This document shows positions 24,110 to 35,130 of a stretch of 64,000 bases of DNA, one piece after another. The notes under the pieces are model-generated. The model was given only the letters and a program-made list of their open reading frames with translations. It was not told the origin of the DNA and made no database searches. The DNA is from Capitulum mitella (Eukaryota > Arthropoda > Thecostraca > Pollicipedomorpha > Pollicipedidae): the NCBI GenBank assembly GCA_030062745.1, contig CP099849.1:21750144-21814143 (forward strand), written 5' to 3'. The position numbers and the translations under genes were made by a program. The first letter of the stretch is position 1, and each line of letters starts with the position of its first letter.

Positions 24110-26598
24110 CACTGACTCTGCCGGCAGCAGTGTGACTTAAGTGGGAATGAAACTCCAGCCCCCTTTGTGGCCTCGGGGTACCGGCGACGGTGCCATTCGA
24201 CAACTTGAAGCCGGCACCGGTTTCCCCTTTCATGCTTCCTCAGTACCTCGCCGTACGTTTGGATAACAGCCACACCTCGCTTGGCGAGGCTCACCACCAC
24301 GATAGCGCGCAGGACTTCCTTGGCATCCTTGAAGCCAGGTGATGTCTCCCAATCAGCGGGATCGGCGGCAAGGGAGTCCGTGTTGATACCGTAGTCCTTC
24401 AGGATTCCCGCCGGCATTGTTTTGATGAAGTCCACAGTGGTCTTCCTGGGGAGATCCTCCTTTGCCGCGAGATCCACCTGCGCTCGCAGGGGAAGACTCT
24501 CCGATCCTTGTTCCTGGAGTGCCGCGACCATCCTCCTCTTGATCTCATTCGGCACCTCCTCGTCGAAGAACGAAGACCAGCCAGTTTCTCGTTTAGATAG
24601 CAGAGATGATAGCAAACTTCCTGGAGCTCGCTTTCGAGATTTCATCATTCAGATCAAGCTTTGCACGAAGGCCAGATCATGCACGGGAGCTCTGACCGTC
24701 GACGGAGCGCAGAACCACGCCCTGACCTACAGAACAACGATGAAAGAGACGATGCGTTTGGTTACTCCCAATTCGTTGACAGTCACGGGGGAATGATCGC
24801 GAAGCAAAACGGTCTTGATCCCGTAGATCATGCGTCTCATCCATCCAGCACGATGGAGAGCACCTCGTTAAAGAAACTTGACTCTCCGCGGAGGTTCTTC
24901 GCCAAAGAGGACGAGCGAGAGCTCTAAGATTTCACGATAATCACCGCGTGCCTGGATTTCGGCAAGCTTCTCACAGCAGAAGGCGACGACACGACCCTTA
25001 GAGAAGAGAAACGTCTCGGCCACTTCTGGCCCAGGTCTTTAAGTATCATGGATTCAGACTTGATTTGTTCAATGTGCCCCATCGCCTCCTGAGGCGCTTG
25101 AGCATGGAGACCTCCGGTCTCGAAGACGGACCGAAGCACGTAGAGAAAGACGCCTCTGCCACCAGTTCGGAGATGTGATGACGACAAGCGAAGTGTAGGA
25201 GCTGTCGCCCAAGCTTGTGCTGCAGAAACGTGCTCGTTTCCAGGACTTATCCCGTATTGCTGGAGGTTTTGTCAAACCTCATACTGACGACCTTATTCGA
25301 GACCTCGCAGTCTTCTAGGCAATGCGCGACAACGTCGGCTGTCGCTGCTCCAGTTCCGCTTGCGAGCTTCGAAATACCGAGGGGCTTGACGACACTTCTT
25401 TGACTGGTTACAGTGACAGGGAGTCGACTCACCTTCTCCCTGCCTTTGTCGGGTAACAGTTCGCCGTTCCAGTGGACCACCAGGCTGGGTGACGTGGAGA
25501 AATAATGTCAGATTTCCTTCGCAATGGCTCTCCTCTGCAATATACACAACCGTCTGATCGAGGTTCTGTTGACTGCCAGTTCAGAGGAGCCGTGATCGAG
25601 GGCCGAGCTCGTCGCCGATGAGGAGTGGACCACAGAGCGACCTCTGAGCTCGTTTTGACCTAGGGCCGCGTCCAGACCAGGAGTGACGATGTTCTTGGCT
25701 CTCCTGTTGGCTTCCCCGATTCGAAGGAGAAGGCATGGCGAAGGGATGTAGGTCATCCTCATCCGTTGTGTGCTGTCGGTAGACAGGGATTGCAACTGGG
25801 CAGTTGCCTCCTGCTCGGCTTACCCTCCAGTCTGACGGCGGGTCCTTTCTGCGGCCTGCTGCTGTCGTCGAAGAGCTCGCCTCTCCTTCCCAGAAAAAAA
25901 CCGTATCGACTCCCACCATGAAGCTTCGGCGGCTTGGCCCCCGTTGGGTCTGAAGTAAGCCTTTGTTGTCGTGGATTCTGATGATGGAAATGGCGCTGAT
26001 ATAAACAATTTCAAAGATGTTTTTGAAGCTGCCCCTAATTTCTTTTCCCTCTCCATTTGCGGGGTGGTAGGCACGTAGCCAGGATTTTCCTTGGAGGTGG
26101 TGGGCTAAATGCCAAATTTTGTCATGCCACCGGTATATATCAAAATATATGGGGAACAGCATCAATTTCATGTATTTTATCTCATATTTAAGACACAGGA
26201 AAACATATAATGTTTGCTTTTGCAACATGTTCATGGTCACCATGGCGTATTTCTGCAAAATCGCTATATATCTAGTGTAGACCGCTTTGCTCGGGGGGAC
26301 CATGACCCCCATGCCATGTCCCCCTTGGCTACGTCCCTGTGGGGTGGACCTCCTGCATTTGCCTTTGACGATAGCTCGGCACTGGTCAAGCGTGCTGTCG
26401 AACTTTGTTATCACGTTCGGTTCCGGTACAGTGGGAATGCGGTTTTTTCAGCACCTTCATCGTATCGCGGACAGCTTGTGTTTCAACCTCCCTCTGCGTA
26501 AGCTTATCCGCATGGTGAGGCTGAAAATATCGCTGCGGCACTTCTCCCCACGTAGGCAGCTTATTTCCTAGCACTGATTCGATCCGAGCACGTATCAA
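24110..26598 (-). pseudogene. Transposase-like protein relic (VHWxGxLLPD family)
   Basis: Reading the minus strand from 26598, segments in several frames match, in order, a repeat-associated protein family that I recall as widespread in invertebrate genomes: GNKLPTWGEVPQRYF at the N-terminus; EIRGSFKNIFEI and QRGPSRRSFMVGVD; NELRGRSVVHSSSATSSALD with AVNRTSIRRL; VHWNGELLPDKGREKVSRLP; SKLASGTGAATADVVAHCLE; MRFDKTSSNTG; and at the C-terminus a 179-codon open frame (24109-24648) with WSSFFDEEVPNEIKRRMV and AKRGVAVIQTYGEVLRKHE. The FDxTSSNTG motif carries a candidate RNase-H-fold Asp. Stops and frameshifts separate the segments. A 272-bp MITE (26069-26340) interrupts it; its removal restores RRSTPQMEREKK in frame. 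Family membership is from memory of its motifs and was not searched. Confidence 0.75.
26069..26340. mobile_element. 272-bp MITE nested in transposase relic
   Basis: Terminal repeats AGGCACGTAGCCAGG (left) and, reverse-complemented, ACAGGGACGTAGCCAAGG (right). Flanking 8-bp repeats GGGGTGGT (26061-26068) and GGGGTGGA (26341-26348). The interior is AT-rich with G/C-run edges. It resembles the GTAGG(N)AC-ended MITEs at 39046 and 50624 in its termini, but not in its core. Confidence 0.78.
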
Positions 26599-27210
26599 CC
26601 AAAGCTCGGCGTCCTTCCCGTGGTGTACGCCATCGTGGTAAAGGCTGCCGTTATAAAAGGTGTTTTCTGCATTCAGGCGCAGTTCGCCGCGAGTGGTCCT
26701 TAAATATCCCGACGTCTAAGAACGAGCGGAAAATTACCAGGCCGGCACCGTGGGTTGCCGTGGATTAGGCATGGCTACGCTTGGTGTTTCAAAATTGTTA
26801 CGCCTATGCAACAGTCTGCAAACGATGACGAGGCTGCTGACGAGATGTTGGGCCCAGCTTCGGTTCCCCTCCAAAGGGGGCAGCAGATTGTCGTTCGGGA
26901 TAGCTTCTGTTGATCTCATCTAATCCCTAAATACTGTTTCTTAACGAAATTCAGCCAGGCTGTAATGCAACCCTCCACAAAAATGCACCAGCACGGGACG
27001 AACTGCTCCATTTACGGAACATTGGCCCCAGAAATTTAAAAAGTCACCTCAGATTGAAATGTCTGCCTTGGCTCAGGCCGAATGAGATATCGTCAACACT
27101 TGTCATAATCTGCACAATGGGCTATACCATGTTGGTGAAGCAAAGGAAACATACACATGGGATGCACATCATCATAAACAGGTAACAGCAAGAGTGACAG
27201 TTTTATTATA
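26599..27210. other. No gene recognised
   Basis: Anonymous; only short frames. It lies between the transposase relic and the Tc1-like element. Confidence 0.5.
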
Positions 27211-28295
27211 CTGGATGATTCGAAAAAGAGTCGTCCTATGTTTGATGTACAATATCTTTCGACTGGGTCTCGGAGCCATCTCATCCAAGTATTTCAGAAA
27301 CTATAAACAATTTTCCTTCAGACAACCTACTGTCATTTTACGACACACACTAAATAAAGTTGCCATAGGGTTTATGAGAAACTTCGCTCATAAACGACGT
27401 GAAACGATGGATTTCGAGTGGTAAGCACATTTAATTTGGTATTTGCACATCTAATTTGGTATTTAAATGGTAAAGCACATTTAATTTCATTATCTAGGTG
27501 TGAAGAAATTAACTCGAATTTAGTTACTTTGACACATTTAAAATACAAGGGAACGTTTCCACAGGATTTATTATGAATCGTAAAGTAAACCATTTCCATG
27601 ATGTGCTCAAAACAACATCCACCATTGCCGGCACAAATCCTCAAACCGACGAGTTGTCACCATCTCCATACAGGATTGCAGCCGCTCTTTCAACCTATCC
27701 ACGTCACGGATTCTTGTCCCTCAGTAAACCAAACGTGCCAGCTCTGCCCATACAGAGTAGTCACAGACGCTCGAATCTGGGTTTTTAGGTTGCCATTGGT
27801 CGTGCTTGATGAAATCTGGGCAGTGCTCCTCTGGGTATTCTCCAATGCTCAGCGCGGTGCGGCAGGTCGCGCCGTCTTGCTGGAATATCCACTTGTCTTC
27901 ACAGATGCTCCGAATATTTGGAAAGTAGTGATCATTTAGGATCTCCCGGTAACTGGTCTGACTGAGGCGTACGCCGGCTTCGATGAAAACTAAGTCGGTC
28001 TTGCCATCTGACTAACGCAAGCCCCCCCCCCCCATTACTCTTCCCGTGTGGTTTCGGGTTTCCACTTTCATTCTTTTGGGACTAACATCTCGACGAAGAA
28101 CACCACAATGTCCCCCATAAACTCTACCACTCTGTTTACTAATGCGGCCATTGATCGTCGTAAAAACTCCCCCATCCGAAAAAAAACAGAAGCAGCGCAT
28201 TGAGCCTGTAGCTGGAGGGCGTTTCAGCAGTGCCACTGATCTTACCACGCGTTTCTCTTTTTCCTTTTCGGTGAGCTGTTTTACTCTGACCATAA

Positions 28296-29484
28296 CTCTG
28301 TTCCCGGCAAGGGGCCGAATCCGCCCCGTCGGGTTTTTTGCTTGCCAATTCCAGGGTTTTTGACGCAGCTTCACGAAACTTGGCGACTTTTCCTAGCTAT
28401 TCTTTCTACGTGCCGTGACAAAATTTCAGAATTCCGTTTTGCTCAGTTTTGGCAACGTTTTTGGGAGGCACCTCAGGCCATTTTTGGCCATGTTCAGGGT
28501 AAAAGGAAAATGTCTGCCAAAAACAGAGTTTTTAAGATAGAACAAAACTTTATATGGATGCATAGCTAAATAGTTACGTAATGTGCAGATATAACTTTGT
28601 TCATCTGAGGTCACTTTACAAGGTCAGGGTCAAAAGTCAAAATTTAGTTTATTGCAATAATTTTGGCGCTGTTTTTTTTCAAATGCCAGACCCGAACAAC
28701 ATATGACGTAGAAAGGTGCCCTCTACTTGTTTATCAAGTTTCAGCTTGATATCAGGTTGGGTCACGGAGCTATGACCTAAAATGTCAGTGCGCGTGCCCT
28801 ATATCGCAATAGCTATAGAATGAAATTTTTGAAATGGAGTGAATTCAAATGATTTAAAACGTTTACAGTTAATATTAAGGGCACACAAGATCATTCCAAG
28901 TGACTCCAAGGTCACTGGAGATCATTTAAGGTCAAAGGTCACAAGGTGATCTGAAGAACGTGTGACCATGACAGTTCCCCCTTTTTCATGTCCCTGGCAC
29001 CGCCTATGCTAACATTATGCAAACACTGTAATGCGATTTGTACTGCTTTAGCATAACATGACTAGCAGAAGCCAAAAAAGTGTTTTTGCCTATTTTGTTC
29101 ATTCAGTTGTTGGAAAATTAATCCTCCTGTTTTTGAACCCTGTGAACGCCAATGAATTTTCTCAAGATTTCAGATGTGTGTATCAATGGTAAAAGTCCTA
29201 TCCACAATCTCTCGATTCATGCCAGTTTCATCGAAATCGGTCCATAATCAACGGAGTTATAAGAAGTCCAAAAATACCCCTGATTTTGAGCTTTTTACCC
29301 CCCTGTATCCACACCTTTCAAAATTCTGAAAATTTCTTTGTACAGAAATGTAGTTCACGTCATGGCAAATCGATTGCCGTTTGTTGCGATGAGATCGGAT
29401 GTGTAGTTCTCGAGATCTCAGGGGGGGCCGAATCCGCCCCCCTGCCGGGAATCGACCATACCGTCTAACCCTCCGGGAATAGGG
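28296..29484. mobile_element. piggyBac-like (TTAA) non-autonomous element
   Basis: Flanked by ATAA (28292-28295) and TTAA (29485-29488). Terminal repeats: CTCTGTTCCCGGCAAGGGG on the left; CCCTATTCCCGGAGGG on the reverse-complemented right. CCC-type termini and a TTAA target are the piggyBac pattern. Just inside both ends lies the near-palindrome GGGGCCGAATCCGCCCC. The interior (1.2 kb) has no transposase, but carries AGGTCA-type motifs, including a perfect direct repeat with 1-bp spacer (28929-28941), and the phrase TTTCATCGAAATCGGTCCAT near 29227. Confidence 0.82.
28929..28941 (+). promoter_or_regulatory. DR1 nuclear-receptor element inside transposon
   Basis: AGGTCAAAGGTCA, a perfect direct repeat of AGGTCA with one base between, the arrangement known for RXR/HNF4-type receptors. 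Two further AAGGTCA copies lie within 60 bp. Because it sits in a mobile element it may be repeat noise; binding is untested. Confidence 0.35.
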
Positions 29485-31318
29485 TTAAAGCATGGGAGAC
29501 CAAGATCACGTTTGATAATCCGACTGACAGCACCTTGAGATATTCCCAGTTCCTCGGAAATTTCTTGCTGCGATCTCTGGCTTCCCGGGTCATCTTCTTG
29601 GTTTAACGTATGCTCTTCCGTTTTAGAAACATTCTCAGCCGTTTTCCGGATCGGCCGTTACCCACTTTTCGATTACAGTCACCGGCAGCATCCACTTACG
29701 ATATTATACGATTTACTGTTCTAACGTTCCAATATTTTCTGGGAAACTCCCGACACATCGGGTCCAAATTACGTCTCCTACCATAAACGTTTAAAGAGTA
29801 TCAGATCTTCATTCGAAAACTATGGTCTCGGTCTCATCACTTTTTCATTGAAAACTGCAAAAAAATGGACTTGCTTTGGGGTGATTCAAGGCCTCGCACC
29901 AGAGGATAACTGCAGTTATGGACTGTGTAAAACAGGAACTCACTCGAACATTACCCTAAACACGAGCATGAGGATGAACACGGTGTTTGTTTCAAACGGC
30001 TTCCTGATTTGACACGTTTGTACTGACCGTTTCACACCATTTATCAGCGTAGCTTCTTAAAAACACTCCAGCAACTATATCTGGCATTTGTGGCAGGTGA
30101 GAAAATACTCGTCTGAAATAGAACTGTTTGGAGTTTTTGAAAATATTTGAATGGGATGGCTAGGGTTTTTCAGCCGAAAAATGTTGCTCACCAAAGACAG
30201 AGTTGGCGCATTTTTTAATCACCCTGTGGATGAGTAATTTTCTTTGTCCTCACCTAAAACTCGGGTTTAGCCACCTAGCTGGATGAACTTCTACTACAAG
30301 GTACAAGGATTTTAACGAGGTTTTCAGTTTAGGGTGACGACTACACACTGCTGGACTGTTACCACGTCCATATTAACATTGTTGCACCAAGGCGAGACTA
30401 CCCTGACCACCAACTCCCCTGCAGTTTTCTTCCCCTTTAACATATTGAATAAGGTCGCCTGCCTCCTTATCTTGAACGCGATCCCAATGAAATGAAACGC
30501 GTCGGCCACCCATGAGACAATCACGGCATCGGGTGCCGGCGTACCAATTACCAAACACGCACTAAGTCTGTAAGCAATGCGTACCATAAAATGGTGTTTT
30601 CAAGTGTGCTCCCGAATTACTCTATGATTCAAAATATTCCTTGTCGAAAGGATGTCAGTTTGCGCGAGCCTCTCGTCCGCAGACGTTTATGGCATGTTTT
30701 CCTGGTTACTCTAGATAGCGGTCACCGCAGCTGCCGCGATACTCTCGGCTGTTTTTTGTCTTTGCATGGGCAAATGCTCTTGAATGGAGGGTCAAAGTGC
30801 AGGACTGGGGGGTTCATTTGTCCCCTCAGTTAACATGTTGAAATAGGCCCTGCCATACGCCAGCCACGTACTGGGAACTGTGGCTGGCTGCGGCCCCGCC
30901 CAGCACGCTGCTCGCGTTCACCGTTTTATCGCCAGGGGAATGCGGTTCAGTGGTGGAGAGGCCGTCAGTGGCCTCAGCCCAACCTGAGCCGGATCTAATT
31001 CTGCCGCGCCGGTACACACCGGAGAAACGTGAATAGACGACAATCAAAGCAGACTGCGTGGCCGTGTCAACGGTGTCCAGAAATAGAGCTGCAGATGTTC
31101 ATTGCTGAGAGAAGCGTCCAAAGCAACAGCCCTTGGCGATAGCGTGCAGCACTTGGAAGGCTGACTTTACATGAGCCCACTGGGACACATGTGACCTTTC
31201 TTGGGGTATCAGTTTGGAGGAGAGCCTCAGTTACCGTCAAATGAGACAGCACACGCCATTCATTGAGTGGAGAAAAGTTGGAAGCATTCCCTGTCGTGTC
31301 GTGGAAGCGTGTTCTGTC

Positions 31319-31348
31319 CCAGACTCTAAGCCATTTGGCTCAGAGTCT
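31319..31348. repeat. Hairpin with 8+4 bp stem
   Basis: CAGACTCT and AGCC pair with GGCT and AGAGTCTG around a 4-nt ATTT loop, with one unpaired base on each side. A third related string, CTTAGAGTCTG, follows at 31351. Confidence 0.8.
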
Positions 31349-32052
31349 GGACTTAGAGTCTGATGCTGTATTATCGGTGTTGTTTGACTCGCCGAAACTG
31401 TGCGACCCAGAAAGAGCTCTTTGGACATGCGTGCATCTCAGATGTGTTTCGAATCGAATTTCTGTTCCTGGTATTTTGCGCATATATCAGAAAAAATAGT
31501 CAATCCATTGCCAATTTTCGTTTTTTTTTTCGTGATCTACGGCATCACTGACATCAAATCAATAATGACCATGTTGGCGTGCGTATGAAAGATTGCTTTC
31601 CTTACAAAGGCAAATCTGGAGCGCACTTGGAACACATTATATTGCTTTCATTCGTGCACGCCTGCGAAGCATTGTGTTGAAAACAGGTGTGGCGAATGTC
31701 AGACTGCTCGGTCTCTTTTTACTTAATTCCCCCCCCCTTTATTTGTCACCGGATTTCAGTCACTTGTTTCTCGACTTTGATGAAAATGACTTAAAAACTT
31801 GTTTTTCCGCCAATGACAGGTTTACATGGCAACAATGCGCAAACCAGCTTTGAAGAGCGCAGCGAACTAAACGACACACACTGCACACCCACCGGACTTG
31901 ACTGCTCTATGACGACACTCTTCCATAATCTGCATGTTTCTGCAGTATTGTTTCTGTTCATTCTTACACTTCATAATTTTGCAAAAAGAGAAAATTTGAG
32001 TTGTGGATGGTTTAATGCCACGCCCACTTTGGGAAACACTCACTATTAAAAG

Positions 32053-32074
32053 TTGGTGTGGCATGCCACACCAA
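32053..32074. repeat. 22-bp perfect palindrome
   Basis: TTGGTGTGGCATGCCACACC followed by AA is its own reverse complement with no spacer. It is flanked by AAAAG and TTTTT, which extends the symmetry imperfectly. It could be a dimeric protein-binding site or a remnant of inverted element ends. Confidence 0.95.
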
Positions 32075-33538
32075 TTTTTGAAGATGGTGCGGCTAAGGCC
32101 ATATTTTCCCCGCCACAGTCCCCACCCGTGTACGTATGTACAACTCATTTGCTTTGATTGTTGCATTGTTAAGACTTACCTGAACTGAAATGATCTCATC
32201 ATCCATCTCCTCTCAGCATGCAAAACGCTATCCCGTCGATTAAATCGTACTTTGCGTGCACTGGCTCAACCGATATGTTTCTGGCGACGCTCGAGGTTTT
32301 TCGTCATGGCGCTGTCACATGACGGCGAAAGTTGGCATCCGTCTCAGCCATCAGTTTCGGACGGCTCGGCGCTGAGCTGGTCGATCGGCGTCTGCCGGAA
32401 GAAAACGACTCCCAGATGAAAATAGCCGAGGCCAGTTCTCCGTAGCGGTGAAGTTTCACGAGCACTTTGTCTTGTTTCCGAAACGCTTCACGTCATTTTG
32501 ACATGTGAACCTCGATGACAGCAAGTGGGTGGAAGTATTCGTCGAGTAAAAATTGTTTGTCCGGACGGCCTGTGGACGACGACCCGGCTTTGTCCAACAA
32601 GATCCCCGTCTACTTTTAGATACTGACAACGTGGCATATTTATGTTTCGCTAGAGTTGCCAGTATTTTTCTCCAGCTGCATTGATAATCTATTTGCAGAT
32701 ATGAAAAATTAAGCACCCTTCGTATGACAGCGGTTCACAAAATGTTGCCTAGCTCACACTTAACTCCAACGCAGAAACTTTTCTTTTGAGCTATACCACT
32801 TCTTGCGGTATGCCACCATCCATTCTTATTTTTAATAAAGTAATGCGGAACGCTGGGAGCTACAAAAGCAGTCAAAATCTAGTTCACGACACTGCCAAGA
32901 TCGCGCCGCTGTCTTCCCTTCGTAATTAAATAAATGACATATTGTGGGTCGCAGCAAAAAGCGGCACTATAAATTGAATAAATGAGCGCGTATCTTATTC
33001 AGTCTTTAGCTCCGCTCGTATCCCCTGTTGTATTTTTGAATGGCCTTAAGTTTCCGCTCCCACGTCTGAAAAGCTGTGTATTCGGAAAACTATGCTGTAT
33101 TACAAATCGAAATTGAAATGTCCCTGATGTTTGTCAGTATCTGCGCAATAAATAATTTGCGTCTGATTTCTACTGATATGAGATACGCGGAATCGTTCTA
33201 TTTAAGACTGTTCCCGACAGCTATAATGCCGTTTTCTGCATCAGGAAAGAAAACATGAAAATCCTGATTACAAACTGTCGCTGGAGGCGACCAGAGTGAG
33301 AACCTCGTGAGCGTTATTGAACATACGTAAAGCAATTCCAGCTAGTGATTGTTGATCGTAGGTCGCTTCTGACTGACGGTTTCTTACAAAAGCATTGAAC
33401 GTTACATGGATTTATTTCGATATTTTACAGCACAGAATGCAGAGCAGAAATCGTGTCACTAACACGAGACGAAGTCCAGTGATTTAACGACACGCTTCAG
33501 TTTTACATTTTGCGGTAATACATGAAATCCATGTACAG

Positions 33539-33699
33539 GAGCGCGGGAGGGGGCAAGGGGAAAGGGGCGGCAGCCCCCAACTGTTTTGAAGTCTAACATT
33601 GACCCAATGGGTGCTGACTGGGAAGAAATGATTCAAAGCGCTTCTTTGCCCCTCCCCCTCCCCACACGTCCCTCCAACTGAAGAGTTCCCGCGCCCGTA
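33539..33699. repeat. Probable small MITE with GC-rich ends
   Basis: GAGCGCGGGAGGGGGCAAGG at the left and CTCCCCCTCCCCACACGT...TTCCCGCGCCC at the right are roughly inverted. A clear target duplication was not found, so class and limits are open. Confidence 0.4.
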
Positions 33700-34899
33700 T
33701 GCGTATAACATCAATTTAATAACACTGTCCAGTGTTTTTTTCAGATTTGGTGTTGTCATGCGCATTGTACGGAGTTTTTGTGATTTCGGTCACTTTTGTT
33801 ATTGTCAGGCCCTCCAAAACGGTCAGGCAAAAATGGTCAAAATGTCAGGCCCTCCAAAATGGATCATTACTGACAACTCAAAGTTCTTTAAACTGATTGC
33901 TCGACACCTTTACTGGCGCTTGAGTTTCGGACAAGACATGTACGTGGATGTTCGTTCATCTCCAGATCTCCCACATGCATATTTAATCTGCGTAATCTGC
34001 ATTACTGCCTTTATGTTCTGTCCGCAAATGACCAGTAAGAAGCACGAATAGTTAAAAGCCTAAGTGAAAATCGTTTCCTTTGGTTATTTGTCATGGTCGA
34101 ATTATGTCTTTCGCACAAGATGACCCATGTGATAAAAACACAAGGAAAAAAGCCAATTTCCCACTCCGTGGGCTGGATAAGCGCTTAGTCTGCTGTCATA
34201 TTTGGCATTCTGTCATAAAAAATAGTTCTTGCACACCGTATTATTGTTGTGAACGGTACCTGTGTATAGTTTTATACTCTCGTTTTCACTCTTATTTTCA
34301 CAAATGTTAATATTGCAAAACGTTCTTAGCCGGCCCGTTCTGCTTTCGTGACGAATAGTCATTTAATTTCACCATGTGTTGCGATTGCAACGTATGGGAG
34401 AAGTATTCCCATCCGAGCAGGGAGATGTTGATTCACCTCATGTTTCTTTTTCAGCGAAGGATCTCGGCCGTGTCAGACTTCAGACCTTAATTAAAAAACC
34501 CTCCGTGAATAAACATTTTTTTCCAGCCCTCGGCGGATATATATGATTCTGGGCTGTGCAACAGAACACCAATGCGTAAAAAACTTCCGTACAGTATCCT
34601 GTACGGGAATCGCGGCAGGCTATTTATGAACATGACATACTGTACGGCATCGACGACGACTACGTGCTTACCACCCCTGACGGATGTCGCTGCACGCACA
34701 TAAAAGTGCTTGGCTTGGCCGCAGTACTGCACATCCCCAGGACCGATTCGACGCGCTAGGACTAGGACCGTACGTACCGAAGGTGCCAGCTAGTTCTCCT
34801 CAGTCTTGTCTCAATTCGTTTGCCATAAAGTGGGAATCGGCGGCAACACTTAAAGCCTTTTTCGACGTTATTTGCCTCTTGACCCCTCCCGTGCGAATC

Positions 34900-35130
34900 C
34901 TGGCCACGCCGCTGCCGTGGCCAGGCCACGCTGCGCCCCTGATGATGTCGCCACCCCGTGACGGGCTCCGTAACGTGATGGACCCGGCGGCGGTGATCTG
35001 TCCTCCGGCGCCTGGACGCCGACAATAGCCGGGCGGCGGCCGAACCGCCGCCGGCGTCCGATTTCCCGGGGGACGGGATCAGAGTCGGTCGACGCTCACC
35101 GACCCTCACGGCCGCGGTCGGCGCGCAAAA
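34900..35130. promoter_or_regulatory. CpG-rich block with inverted GC motifs
   Basis: CG-dense, with hairpin-forming GGCCACG...CGTGGCC (34908-34929) and GGGCGGCGGCCGAACCGCCG near 35030. Promoter role is unproven; no coding exon was recognised next to it. Confidence 0.3.

Larger units (their letters stand above)
27590..29720 (-). pseudogene. Tc1-like transposase relic, split
   Basis: On the minus strand: helix-turn-helix segment QQEISEELGISQGAVSRIIK then RDLGLPCF (to about 29489); after the insert, VRVKQLTEKEKEKRVVRSVA; FFSDGGVFT with ISKQSGRVYGG and RDVSPKRMKVETRNHTGRVM; GKTDLVFIEAGVRLSQTSYR, then CEDKWIFQQDGATCRTA; and NPDSSVCDYSVWAELARL. The Asp of FSD, the Asp of QQDGA and the Asp of PDSSVCDYSVW are all still present. 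A stop follows ARLVY and there is a frame break near 28010. Joining across the TTAA insertion gives LGLPCFKVRVKQLTE in frame. Function is lost. The family is clear from motif order; the subfamily is not assigned. Confidence 0.88.
27211..30226 (-). mobile_element. Tc1-like element interrupted by a TTAA element
   Basis: Ends CTGGATGATTCGAAAAAGAG on the left and, reverse-complemented, CAGGGTGATTAAAAAATGCG on the right form a diverged inverted repeat next to TA (left) and CA (right), fitting a Tc1/mariner TA target. The minus strand encodes a decayed transposase (separate entry). Without the 1189-bp insert it is about 1.8 kb, close to the usual size for this superfamily. A short tandem of GCACATTTAATTTGGTATTT units lies at 27425-27490. 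Confidence 0.8.
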
